A stretch of 16,487 nucleotides of DNA. Source: Porphyromonadaceae bacterium UBA7042 (GTDB lineage: Bacteria; Bacteroidota; Bacteroidia; Bacteroidales; Muribaculaceae). Made by a program: the position numbers and the translations under genes. The stretch is taken from NCBI GenBank assembly GCA_002494015.1, contig DLAR01000018.1, forward strand, positions 1 to 16,487. The letters are read 5' to 3'. The notes beneath the pieces are model-generated. The model was not told where the DNA came from. It did not search any database and saw only the letters and a list, made by a program, of their open reading frames with translations. Positions 1 to 6,763 of this stretch are shown here, piece after piece (positions within the stretch are counted from its first letter, which is position 1; each line of letters starts with the position of its first letter).

Positions 1-46
1 ATTTGTTATTAAACAACCTCTTAATTTCTGACACTCACTTAACCCA

Positions 47-102
47 CAAGGGAAGAAGAATCATCACGTCATGCCGTCTTGACGGTGATACTTCTTCCCT
101 TG
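47..102. repeat. Long inverted repeat upstream of galM
   Basis: Positions 47-58 (CAAGGGAAGAAG) are perfectly complementary to 91-102 (CTTCTTCCCTTG), giving a 12-bp stem. After one A/A mismatch, pairs 60-65 with 84-89 extend it. The element ends 22 bases before the galM ATG. It could be the terminator of a gene to the left of the window, a 5' leader structure of galM, or a double-stranded protein-binding site. A U-tract after it is weak on both strands, so a classical terminator is not clear. Its AAGGGAA/TTCCCTT core recurs in the 1928-1977 palindromes. No TAnnTTTG box was found in bases 1-124. Confidence 0.55.
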
Positions 103-124
103 GTTATATAAACCGCTGTCAATC

Positions 125-1114
125 ATGAAACTTATCAATTCAACCGGCGCGTCGGTCCAATTGTCGCCGCTCGGAGCCGGAATAACTTCAGTCGTCGTTC
201 CCGACCCCTCGGGAAAACTTGAGGATGTGGTGCTCGGATATGCCGACGAGGCCGACTATCTCGACGACGGCCCCTGTGCGGGAAAGACTCCGGGACGTTT
301 TGCCAACCGCATCGCCCGGGGACGTTTCTCAATCGACGGCCATGAATACCGACTCACCTGCAACAATGGCCCGAATGCCCTCCACGGAGGCCCGCAAGGG
401 TTCCAGAACAGGGTATGGGATGCCGAGGAATTTCCCGGCGGAGTGCGATTTACCCGCACCTCGCCCGATGGCGAAGAACATTATCCCGGCACACTCCACG
501 CTACAGTCGCGTATCGCTGGGACGACAAAAACCGGCTGACTATCGACTATACCGCCACTACCGACGCGCCCACAATCGTCAACCTTACCAACCACGCCTA
601 TTTCAACCTTGCCGGATGTGGAAAAGGCAACGCACTCGGGCAGATTTTACAGATCTTCTCATCACGCTATCTGCGCACCGACAAGACCGACATTCCCACA
701 GGCGACATCCCTCCCGTGGCCGGAACCCCGATGGACTTCACGACACCTCATGAGATTGGACGCGACATTCACACCGACTTTGAAAACCTCCTTTCGGGAA
801 AAGGCTACAACCACTATTTTTTCATTGACGGATGGCAGAATGACGGCCAACTGCGCACCGCCGCCCGTCTCCATGACCCGCAGTCGGGGCGCACCCTGAC
901 CGTCCGCACCACCCTCCCCGGCCTCATGCTCTATACCGGGAACTGGCTCGACGGTTCCCCGGTTGGCAAACACGGCGAGCCGTTCCGCGACTATGACGGA
1001 ATCGCCCTTGAATGTCAGTTCCCGCCCGACGCGCCCAACCATCCTTCCCTTCCCTCGACCATCCTGCGTCCCGGCGAAACCTACCGCCACACCATCGTCT
1101 ACGAGTTCTCATGA
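125..1114 (+). CDS. galM: Aldose 1-epimerase (galactose mutarotase)
   Basis: GalM interconverts alpha and beta anomers of aldohexoses such as galactose and feeds the Leloir pathway. The 329-aa length is normal for the family. Recognisable motifs are GRFANRIARG (residues 58-67), NNGPNALHGG with the conserved His87, NLTNHAYFNLAG with the proposed acid His157, and ALECQFPPDAPN with the proposed catalytic base Glu296. The sugar-binding motif usually written G-x-D-H reads GYNHYF here, so the Asp seen in well-studied GalM enzymes is Asn229. No signal peptide is visible, so a cytoplasmic location is likely; many Bacteroidota homologues are secreted. The gene stands alone on its strand before a convergent neighbour. 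Family assignment is firm; the substrate is not proven. Confidence 0.93.
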   Translation: MKLINSTGASVQLSPLGAGITSVVVPDPSGKLEDVVLGYADEADYLDDGPCAGKTPGRFANRIARGRFSIDGHEYRLTCNNGPNALHGGPQGFQNRVWDAEEFPGGVRFTRTSPDGEEHYPGTLHATVAYRWDDKNRLTIDYTATTDAPTIVNLTNHAYFNLAGCGKGNALGQILQIFSSRYLRTDKTDIPTGDIPPVAGTPMDFTTPHEIGRDIHTDFENLLSGKGYNHYFFIDGWQNDGQLRTAARLHDPQSGRTLTVRTTLPGLMLYTGNWLDGSPVGKHGEPFRDYDGIALECQFPPDAPNHPSLPSTILRPGETYRHTIVYEFS

Positions 1115-1142
1115 ACCTCCTCCCGACGATGACATATAAAAA

Positions 1143-1175
1143 TTCCCCGCCGATGACAAAATCATCGGCGGGGAA
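1143..1175 (-). terminator. Intrinsic terminator of the LTXXQ-like gene
   Basis: A perfect 14-bp stem (1143-1156 with 1162-1175) closes a 5-base CAAAA loop and is rich in G+C. Read on the minus strand it is followed at once by TTTTTATATG (plus-strand A-run at 1138-1142), the form of a Rho-independent terminator for the gene ending at 1202. It lies between convergent genes and may also stop galM transcripts, but the plus-strand side has no U-tract. Confidence 0.85.
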
Positions 1176-1201
1176 CTCCTATATCAATGCGAATCTATCG
1201 C

Positions 1202-1738
1202 TTATGAATCGGACTTTGCTGTATTGTCGCTTGATTTATTGACCTTATTGAAAGCATGATGTGCGTGGCGTTTTCCCTTGCGGTCACCTTGTGCCTTGTG
1301 ATTCTTGTGCTGTCTGAAAGCGGCCTTCCCGCCATCACGGTGGCCACCACCGTTAACATACACATTTTCGAGGAAAACCACATAATTCTCCGGACCTACA
1401 ATAGCCTTAACCTCGTCAAGATAAGCCTTTTTTGCAGCGCGGCGGTCGGCCATGCGGGCTGAATCCTTTTTCTGCTTGTTTACCTTGCGGGCCTGAACCT
1501 GCTCCTGACGGGCAGCCTTGCGCTTTGCATCAAGCTGCTGAAGCTGCGTCTGCTGCGCCTCGGTAAGGTTCATCCCTTCAAACGGATTGAGTGCCTTGCA
1601 TTCCTGACGAACACACTTCATGCCTTTCAAATCTTTCTGATCGGCACGAGCGTTGTCAACAGAGGGGGTCTGAGCCATGCTGCCGAAAGTCACACACGAC
1701 ATTGCGATAAGAGCCAATCCTAAAATTTTCTTTTTCAT
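1202..1738 (-). CDS. Small secreted LTXXQ (Spy/CpxP-like) protein
   Basis: This 178-aa protein starts with a clear signal peptide (MKKK, then a hydrophobic stretch, likely cleaved after SMA at residue 22), so it should be periplasmic. The mature part holds the CxxxxC pair C42/C47, an NLTEAQQTQLQQL segment (residues 57-69) that matches the LTXXQ motif of Spy/CpxP periplasmic proteins, a strongly basic helical region (70-112), and a second helix, DEVKAIVGPENYVVFLENV (108-126). The tail from about 130 is Gly/His/Lys rich, as in a metal-binding or low-complexity region. Spy/CpxP proteins are ATP-independent chaperones or envelope-stress factors; Bacteroidota have many diverged relatives of unknown role. 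It is monocistronic, with its own terminator and a predicted promoter at 1831-1838. Secretion is well supported; function is only a family-level guess. Confidence 0.8.
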   Translation of the reverse strand: MKKKILGLALIAMSCVTFGSMAQTPSVDNARADQKDLKGMKCVRQECKALNPFEGMNLTEAQQTQLQQLDAKRKAARQEQVQARKVNKQKKDSARMADRRAAKKAYLDEVKAIVGPENYVVFLENVYVNGGGHRDGGKAAFRQHKNHKAQGDRKGKRHAHHAFNKVNKSSDNTAKSDS

Positions 1739-1830
1739 CTTTCTATTGTTTTAATTGTTATTGTTTCATTTTGCACATCTATTTGACAGAAATAACACCT
1801 CAACGTTTAATAGTGCCACGGTCTTTAACT

Positions 1831-1838
1831 CAAATTTA
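1831..1838 (-). promoter_or_regulatory. Predicted -7 box for the LTXXQ-like gene
   Basis: The plus-strand bases CAAATTTA read TAAATTTG on the minus strand, a perfect match to the Bacteroidota -7 consensus TAnnTTTG. It lies about 93 bases upstream of the start codon at 1738. No good TTTG -33 box was found at the expected distance, so it is a prediction from one element. Confidence 0.5.
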
Positions 1839-1927
1839 ACCATTTAATTCACAACTACTTAAATTACCCTAAAACTTTGACCGCAAATTAAACCTTTTTC
1901 CACCTTTCCCCTCTCCTGCGCGCAATT

Positions 1928-1977
1928 TTCCCTTCAAAAGGGAAGAATTTCGCCATTTTATTCCCTTTTAAAGGGAA
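1928..1977. repeat. Twin TTCCCTT-N3-AAGGGAA palindromes
   Basis: Two 17-bp hyphenated palindromes lie in the 345-bp spacer between divergent genes. One is at 1928-1944 (TTCCCTT, CAA, AAGGGAA), the other at 1961-1977 (TTCCCTT, TTA, AAGGGAA). Their arms are identical and their centres are 33 bp apart, roughly three helical turns. They sit between the predicted -7 box of the minus-strand gene (1831-1838) and those of the oligopeptidase operon (2041-2057). Operators for a dimeric regulator are plausible; dispersed repeat debris is the alternative. The rest of 1739-2083 is AT-rich with no other gene seen. Confidence 0.65.
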
Positions 1978-2040
1978 ATCGCCGAAAACCCGAGGTGCTC
2001 ATGCCTTGATTCTTCCACTATAATTGGCCGGTTTTTCAAC

Positions 2041-2057
2041 TAAATTTGCTATTTTTG
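2041..2057 (+). promoter_or_regulatory. Predicted promoter (two -7 boxes) of the oligopeptidase operon
   Basis: Two perfect TAnnTTTG matches lie in tandem: TAAATTTG at 2041-2048 and TATTTTTG at 2050-2057, 27 to 43 bases before the ATG at 2084. A TTGG at 2024-2027 could act as the -33 element of the second box, but the spacing (about 23) is longer than usual. The start site is most likely about 2063-2065 if the downstream box is used. Confidence 0.6.
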
Positions 2058-2083
2058 CACTGTAATTAATACATATATAAGCT

Positions 2084-4240
2084 ATGTCATTCCCCCATCA
2101 TCTAAAAGTTGCCGTCATGTCAACAATCACAGTCGGAGCCGCCTCGCTGGCATCATGCTCCCAATCGTCGGGAAAACTCAGTTATCCCGCTGCACCGAGT
2201 GACGAAACAGTAGATACCTACTTCGGCATGGAGGTCGCCGACCCCTACCGTCCTCTTGAAAACGACACATCTGCTGTCACCGCCGAGTGGGTAAAGGCCG
2301 AAAACGCCGTTACCGAGAAATATCTCTCGGCTATCCCATTCCGCGACTCACTGCGCCGACGCCTGACTGACCTCAACAACTATGTCAAGGAGGGAACTCC
2401 GTGGCGCGGAAACGACGGAATGTTTTATTTCTCACGCAACGACGGCTTGAAAAACCAGTCGGTCATCTACCGCACCGCAAAACTCGGCGAGGGCGAACCC
2501 GAGGTTTTCCTCGACCCCAACACCCTCAGCGATGACGGCACAGTCGCCCTCACGGGACTGTTTCAGTCCAAGGACGGCAAATACACCGCCTACACTATTT
2601 CGCGCAGCGGCAGCGACTGGAGCGAAATATATGTAATCGACACCAAGAGCAAGCAACTGCTTGACGACCATATCGAATGGGCCAAATTTACCGGCGCGGC
2701 ATGGGACGGCGACGGCTTCTATTACAGTGCCTATCCGCGCCCCGAGGCCGGAAAGGAATTTTCCAACGCCAACGAGAACCATCAAGTCTATTATCACGCG
2801 ATGGGCACCCCACAGAGCAGCGACCGTCTCGTCTATGAAGACAAGGCCCACCCGCTACACTTCCACACCGCCGAGGTTTCCGAATCGCAACCCGCGCTGT
2901 TCATCCATGAGTCAGGCGAAGGTGTCGGCAACTCTGTCAAGGTGCGCGACCTCACAGACAAGAGCAACTCTTGGAAAATCATGGAATCCACTCAGGACTA
3001 CGAGCACGGCATCATCGACGTTATTGACGGAAAAATCTATATCCTGACATCGTTTGGCGCGCCGCGCAACCGCATCATGGTCGCCGACCTTGCCAACCCG
3101 GCACGCGAGAACTGGCGCGAGCTCATCCCCGAGCAGAAAGGGGTGCTGAAAGGAGCGCAGTTCTCGGGCGACAAACTCTATCTGACCTATGAGCGCGATG
3201 CCGCTGACCATGTGATGATTGCATCGATTGACGGCAAGGAGATGAAAGAGTTTGAACTTCCCGGTTTCGGCAGCGTGGGACTTTCCACCGATCGCAAGCA
3301 CCCCGGGGACGTGTTCTACACATTCACCTCGTTCACTTCTCCGGCCACGATTTATGCCTACAATCCCGAAAACGGAGAATCGACTGTCCTGTTCCGTCCC
3401 GAAATCAAGGATGTCAACCTCGACGACTATGTGACCGAGCAAGTGTTCTATCCCTCGGCCGACAGCACCATGATTCCCATGTTCATCACCTACAAGAAAG
3501 GTCTTGAGCGCAACGGCAAAAATCCCGTCTACCTCTACGGCTACGGCGGCTTCAACGTGTCGCTTACCCCCGGATTCTCCCCCAACCGCCTCGTATGGCT
3601 CGAAAACGGAGGCATCTATGCGCAGGCCAACCTTCGCGGCGGCTCGGAATATGGCGAAGAATGGCATCAGGCCGGAACTAAGATGAACAAACTCAACGTG
3701 TTCAACGACTTTATCGCAGCCGCCGAGTACATGATAAATCAAGGCTGGACCTCACCCGACAACCTCGTCATCGAGGGCGGCAGCAACGGAGGTCTGCTCG
3801 TCGGTGCCGTCACCAACATGCGTCCTGACCTGTTCAAGGTCGCAATACCCCGCGTGGGCGTGATGGACATGATGCGCTACCATCTCTTTACAATAGGCTG
3901 GAACTGGGCCCCCGACTACGGCACCAGCGCCGACTCGCCCGAAATGGCCAAATACCTGCTCGACTACTCTCCGGCCCACAACATCAAGAACGACGGGACA
4001 CCCTACCCCGCAATCCTCGTCACCACCGCCGACCATGACGACCGCGTGGTTCCCGCCCACTCGTTCAAATATGCCGCAGCGCTTCAGGCAGCCGACACCG
4101 GTGACGCACCCAAGCTCATCCGCATCGACAGCAAGGCAGGTCACGGCAGCGGCAAACCAATGACCAAAGTAATTGACGAATATACCGACATCTATTCGTT
4201 CATCTTCCACAATCTCGGCATCGAGCCTGCCAAGAAATGA
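2084..4240 (+). CDS. Prolyl oligopeptidase family S9A serine peptidase, lipoprotein
   Basis: This 718-aa enzyme has the length and layout of S9A prolyl oligopeptidases: an N-terminal segment, a seven-bladed beta-propeller (roughly residues 80-440) and a C-terminal alpha/beta-hydrolase domain. The catalytic triad is visible: Ser567 in EGGSNGGLL, Asp652 in ADHDDRVVP (with the S1-binding Arg654 as in the porcine enzyme) and His687 in KAGHGSGKP. Such enzymes cut short proline-containing peptides after Pro. The N-terminus carries a signal with the lipobox LASC (Cys25), so it is probably a periplasmic or outer-membrane-anchored lipoprotein used in peptide scavenging. Its stop codon overlaps the start of the next lipoprotein gene (ATGA), so the two are co-translated. 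Family and active site are certain; the lipidation is predicted. Confidence 0.95.
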   Translation: MSFPHHLKVAVMSTITVGAASLASCSQSSGKLSYPAAPSDETVDTYFGMEVADPYRPLENDTSAVTAEWVKAENAVTEKYLSAIPFRDSLRRRLTDLNNYVKEGTPWRGNDGMFYFSRNDGLKNQSVIYRTAKLGEGEPEVFLDPNTLSDDGTVALTGLFQSKDGKYTAYTISRSGSDWSEIYVIDTKSKQLLDDHIEWAKFTGAAWDGDGFYYSAYPRPEAGKEFSNANENHQVYYHAMGTPQSSDRLVYEDKAHPLHFHTAEVSESQPALFIHESGEGVGNSVKVRDLTDKSNSWKIMESTQDYEHGIIDVIDGKIYILTSFGAPRNRIMVADLANPARENWRELIPEQKGVLKGAQFSGDKLYLTYERDAADHVMIASIDGKEMKEFELPGFGSVGLSTDRKHPGDVFYTFTSFTSPATIYAYNPENGESTVLFRPEIKDVNLDDYVTEQVFYPSADSTMIPMFITYKKGLERNGKNPVYLYGYGGFNVSLTPGFSPNRLVWLENGGIYAQANLRGGSEYGEEWHQAGTKMNKLNVFNDFIAAAEYMINQGWTSPDNLVIEGGSNGGLLVGAVTNMRPDLFKVAIPRVGVMDMMRYHLFTIGWNWAPDYGTSADSPEMAKYLLDYSPAHNIKNDGTPYPAILVTTADHDDRVVPAHSFKYAAALQAADTGDAPKLIRIDSKAGHGSGKPMTKVIDEYTDIYSFIFHNLGIEPAKK

Positions 4241-5169
4241 CGCAGTACCGCAAATTCTTATTACTGATAACGATTCTTGTCTCGCTGACATCGCTGACCG
4301 GGTGTTTCACAGGGGTTGAATCAACCCCCAAGATTACCGCAAGCGATGTCAGGCGGGGCAAGCCTGTCGTAACGCCCGAAGATACCTTTCTCGCCGACAT
4401 CGCCGGACAGCCGTTTTCACGATGGAAGCCGGGAAAGCGTTTCTTCGTGGCCGACGACAAGATTTCGCTCATCTTCGGCCCGACAATGCCTGCGGGCGAA
4501 AGACTCAACGGCAGTTGGATCGTGTGGGACCGCGCCAATCCTGTGACAGGAGTCACAGGCGCGACCGAGACCGACCTTGTGTTTCGCTCGGCCCGAGGTG
4601 CCGAGATGGTTTACCGCATCGCCTTGGCGCCCGACTCGCTGCGCGCACGCAAATCGGTGGAAGTGCCTTTCACAATCGAAGAATCGATTGTCGACAGTGT
4701 GCGCGCCCGCGTCGACGGCAGGCGGCTTTATGTCGTGACCCGCTACTGGCGCGACGATAACGACAACTCGGTCAAGGGGCGCAAGTTTGTCCCCGTGACT
4801 GTCGACTCGGTGTCGCCGGGCAACTCGGTCTACCCCGTGAAGGTGTCATTCCACGACGACAACGGGACATCGGCCCGGCTGTTTCTGTCGCCCGGCGCGA
4901 CAGGCGCCACACCGCGCACGTTTGCCACCCTGTTTGCGTTCAGCGACCCATATCTCAAATACCCATCCATCACGCCCGAAAACTGGGCGCTCATCATCGA
5001 CGGCAAGGTCGCGCTCGACATGACACGCGAGGAGTGCCGCCTGTCACTCGGCGCGCCTCAAGACCTCGACCGCCGGGCAGGCTACAGCTCGATTCAGGAA
5101 GTATGGGTTTATGAAAACGGGATATACCTGCTATTTGAAGACGGATTATTGAGACGCTACCGAAAATGA
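4237..5169 (+). CDS. Lipoprotein of unknown function with BamE/SmpA-like C-terminus
   Basis: This 310-aa protein begins with a lipoprotein signal (hydrophobic residues 7-20, lipobox LTGC, Cys23). I do not recognise the main body (residues about 30-250), which is beta-rich with many Asp/Arg/Val positions. The last 55 residues have the pattern of BamE/SmpA-type domains: MTREECRLSLGAP (an M-x-x-x-[ED]-V/C-x-x-x-LG-x-P start), then EVWVYENGIYLLFEDGLLRRY (Trp-x-Tyr, a strand, then F-x-DG-L). BamE is a lipoprotein of the outer-membrane assembly machinery, but this fold also occurs in unrelated lipoproteins. The start overlaps the oligopeptidase stop by 4 bp and the stop overlaps the next gene by 4 bp. 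Lipoprotein status is well supported; the BamE likeness is an inference from motif shape. Confidence 0.85.
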   Translation: MTQYRKFLLLITILVSLTSLTGCFTGVESTPKITASDVRRGKPVVTPEDTFLADIAGQPFSRWKPGKRFFVADDKISLIFGPTMPAGERLNGSWIVWDRANPVTGVTGATETDLVFRSARGAEMVYRIALAPDSLRARKSVEVPFTIEESIVDSVRARVDGRRLYVVTRYWRDDNDNSVKGRKFVPVTVDSVSPGNSVYPVKVSFHDDNGTSARLFLSPGATGATPRTFATLFAFSDPYLKYPSITPENWALIIDGKVALDMTREECRLSLGAPQDLDRRAGYSSIQEVWVYENGIYLLFEDGLLRRYRK

Positions 5170-5927
5170 AACTGACTTTTCTCGGGACAGGGACCTCGAC
5201 CGGGGTACCCCAGTTGCGCTGTGATTGCAAAGTGTGTCGCTCGACCGACCCCCGCGACAAGCGGATGCGCACGTCGGCCCTCCTTGAAACCGGCGACACC
5301 GTCATCCTCATCGACTGCGGCCCCGACTTCTACCATCAGATGCTCGCATCGGGGACAAAGCACATCGATGCCGTGCTGCTCACCCACAGCCATTATGACC
5401 ATGTCGGAGGCATCGATGACATGCGTCCCTTCTGCCACGCAATGGGAGGCCATCTTCCCGTGTATTGCAAACACGATGTAGCCGACGATCTGCGGTCCCG
5501 CGTCCCCTACTGTTTCGCCACACATCTTTACCCGGGGGTGCCGACGTTTGCCATCAACGAGATTGACCGTGACCCGTTCCCGGTCAACGGCATCGAGATT
5601 CTGCCCCTGCCGGTCATGCACGGCAAGCTCGAAATACGCGGCTACCGCATAGGGTCGTTTGCCTATATCACCGACTGCCTGACGATGCCCGACAAAACAA
5701 TCGAGCGACTCAAGGGCTCAGACACCCTTGTAATAAACGCCCTGCGCATAAAAGAACATCCCACCCACATGAACCTCGCCCAAGCACTTGACGTTATAGA
5801 ATTAGTCAAGCCGCGACGGGCGTTCCTCACTCATCTGAGCCACGACATGGGGTTGCATGCGACAGTGCAGCCCACCCTCCCCCCGGAAGTAAGAATCGCT
5901 TGGGACGGCCTGACAATCGAGCTTTAA
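5166..5927 (+). CDS. Metallo-beta-lactamase-fold phosphodiesterase, PhnP family
   Basis: The 253-aa protein aligns by eye with PhnP (phosphoribosyl 1,2-cyclic phosphate phosphodiesterase) along its length. It opens with MKLTFLGTGTSTGVPQ, then a cysteine cluster CDCKVC (19-24), equivalent to the structural zinc site of PhnP, the metal-binding HSHYDH (74-79), PLPVMHGK with His152, YITD with Asp170, and a C-terminal LTHLSHDMG with His223 and His226. It should therefore be a dinuclear-metal hydrolase acting on cyclic nucleotides or phosphoesters in the cytoplasm. No other phosphonate-utilisation gene is in the window, so the phn pathway role is unlikely, and no gene symbol is given. It starts within the stop of the lipoprotein gene (ATGA overlap). 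The family is firm; the substrate is unknown. Confidence 0.9.
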   Translation: MKLTFLGTGTSTGVPQLRCDCKVCRSTDPRDKRMRTSALLETGDTVILIDCGPDFYHQMLASGTKHIDAVLLTHSHYDHVGGIDDMRPFCHAMGGHLPVYCKHDVADDLRSRVPYCFATHLYPGVPTFAINEIDRDPFPVNGIEILPLPVMHGKLEIRGYRIGSFAYITDCLTMPDKTIERLKGSDTLVINALRIKEHPTHMNLAQALDVIELVKPRRAFLTHLSHDMGLHATVQPTLPPEVRIAWDGLTIEL

Positions 5928-5962
5928 AGCCCTATTGTTAAACCCAACCCCAATATAGCGTT

Positions 5963-6685
5963 ATGATAAAAGTCACTTATCTCGACCACAGCGGATTCAT
6001 AGTTTCCACCCCGTCGGCCTATCTCGTTTTTGACTACTATAAAGACCCCAACCACGACCTTGAACGCGTGATTGCCGACGACAAGTCTCTCCCCGTCATC
6101 TTCTTGGTAACCCACCACCATCCCGACCATTTCAACACCTCGATATTTGAGCTGTGCCAGAACCGCACCCACGCCTACGTTCTGTCCAACGATATTTTCT
6201 CGATGATTGTGCCGAAAAAAGGTATTTCAGTGGCATGGATGAGCGCCGGCGACATCATTGACTCCCTCCCGGGCGACATTACCGTCAAAGCCTACGGCTC
6301 CACCGATGCCGGAGTCTCATTCCTCGTGACCATGAAAGACGGAACCCGCATATTCCATGCCGGAGACCTCAACGACTGGCACTGGAACGAGGAATCCCAC
6401 AAAGAGGAGGCACGCAAGGCCGAAGACCATTTCACCAAAATTGTCAACCGCATCTCGGAAGACGCCCCTGAAATCGACATCGTCATGTTCCCGGTCGACG
6501 TGCGTCAGGGAACCGACTACGCCCGCGGGGCTGAAATTTTCCTCAGCCGCATCAAGGTCGCCAACTTCTTCCCCATGCATTTCAACGGCCCGGCATCCAA
6601 AGCATGTGACTTCGCCACCTACGTCCCCGCCGACGTCAAGACCTACTGCCTCGACACCCCCGGAAAAACCGTAGAGATAAAATAA
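5963..6685 (+). CDS. Metallo-beta-lactamase-fold hydrolase (UlaG-like)
   Basis: This 240-aa protein has a second, different metallo-beta-lactamase fold. It begins MIKVTYLDHSGFIV, as UlaG/L-ascorbate-6-phosphate lactonase-like proteins do, with the metal motif HHHPDH (H51, H53, D55, H56), FHAGDLNDWHW with His132 and Asp135, and PMHF with His206. These are the expected ligands for a one- or two-metal hydrolase. UlaG-like proteins include lactonases and phospholipase-like enzymes; the substrate cannot be told from sequence. It lies 35 bases after the PhnP-type gene on the same strand, with no terminator between, so it probably shares the oligopeptidase transcript. No signal peptide is seen. A hairpin terminator follows. 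Confidence 0.88.
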   Translation: MIKVTYLDHSGFIVSTPSAYLVFDYYKDPNHDLERVIADDKSLPVIFLVTHHHPDHFNTSIFELCQNRTHAYVLSNDIFSMIVPKKGISVAWMSAGDIIDSLPGDITVKAYGSTDAGVSFLVTMKDGTRIFHAGDLNDWHWNEESHKEEARKAEDHFTKIVNRISEDAPEIDIVMFPVDVRQGTDYARGAEIFLSRIKVANFFPMHFNGPASKACDFATYVPADVKTYCLDTPGKTVEIK

Positions 6686-6690
6686 ATCCA

Positions 6691-6731
6691 ATAATGCGGC
6701 AGAATCATCTAATTGAGTTCTGCTGCATTAT
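6691..6731 (+). terminator. Terminator between the hydrolase operon and the Z1 cassette
   Basis: A 14-bp stem (6691-6704 with 6718-6731, one G-U pair) closes a 13-base loop and is followed by CTTTTACAG on the plus strand. On the minus strand it is followed by a T-rich run (TGGATTTATTTTATC). It therefore probably works in both directions, ending the plus-strand hydrolase operon and the minus-strand Z1 gene, whose stop is at 6764. Confidence 0.75.
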
Positions 6732-6763
6732 CTTTTACAGTCGTTTAAATATCCTATAATCTT

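Noticed and set aside
2912..3742. 276-aa open frame on the minus strand inside the oligopeptidase gene
   Set aside because: It is fully antisense to a gene with an intact catalytic triad, and its sequence has no recognisable domain; G+C-rich coding DNA often leaves such antisense frames open.
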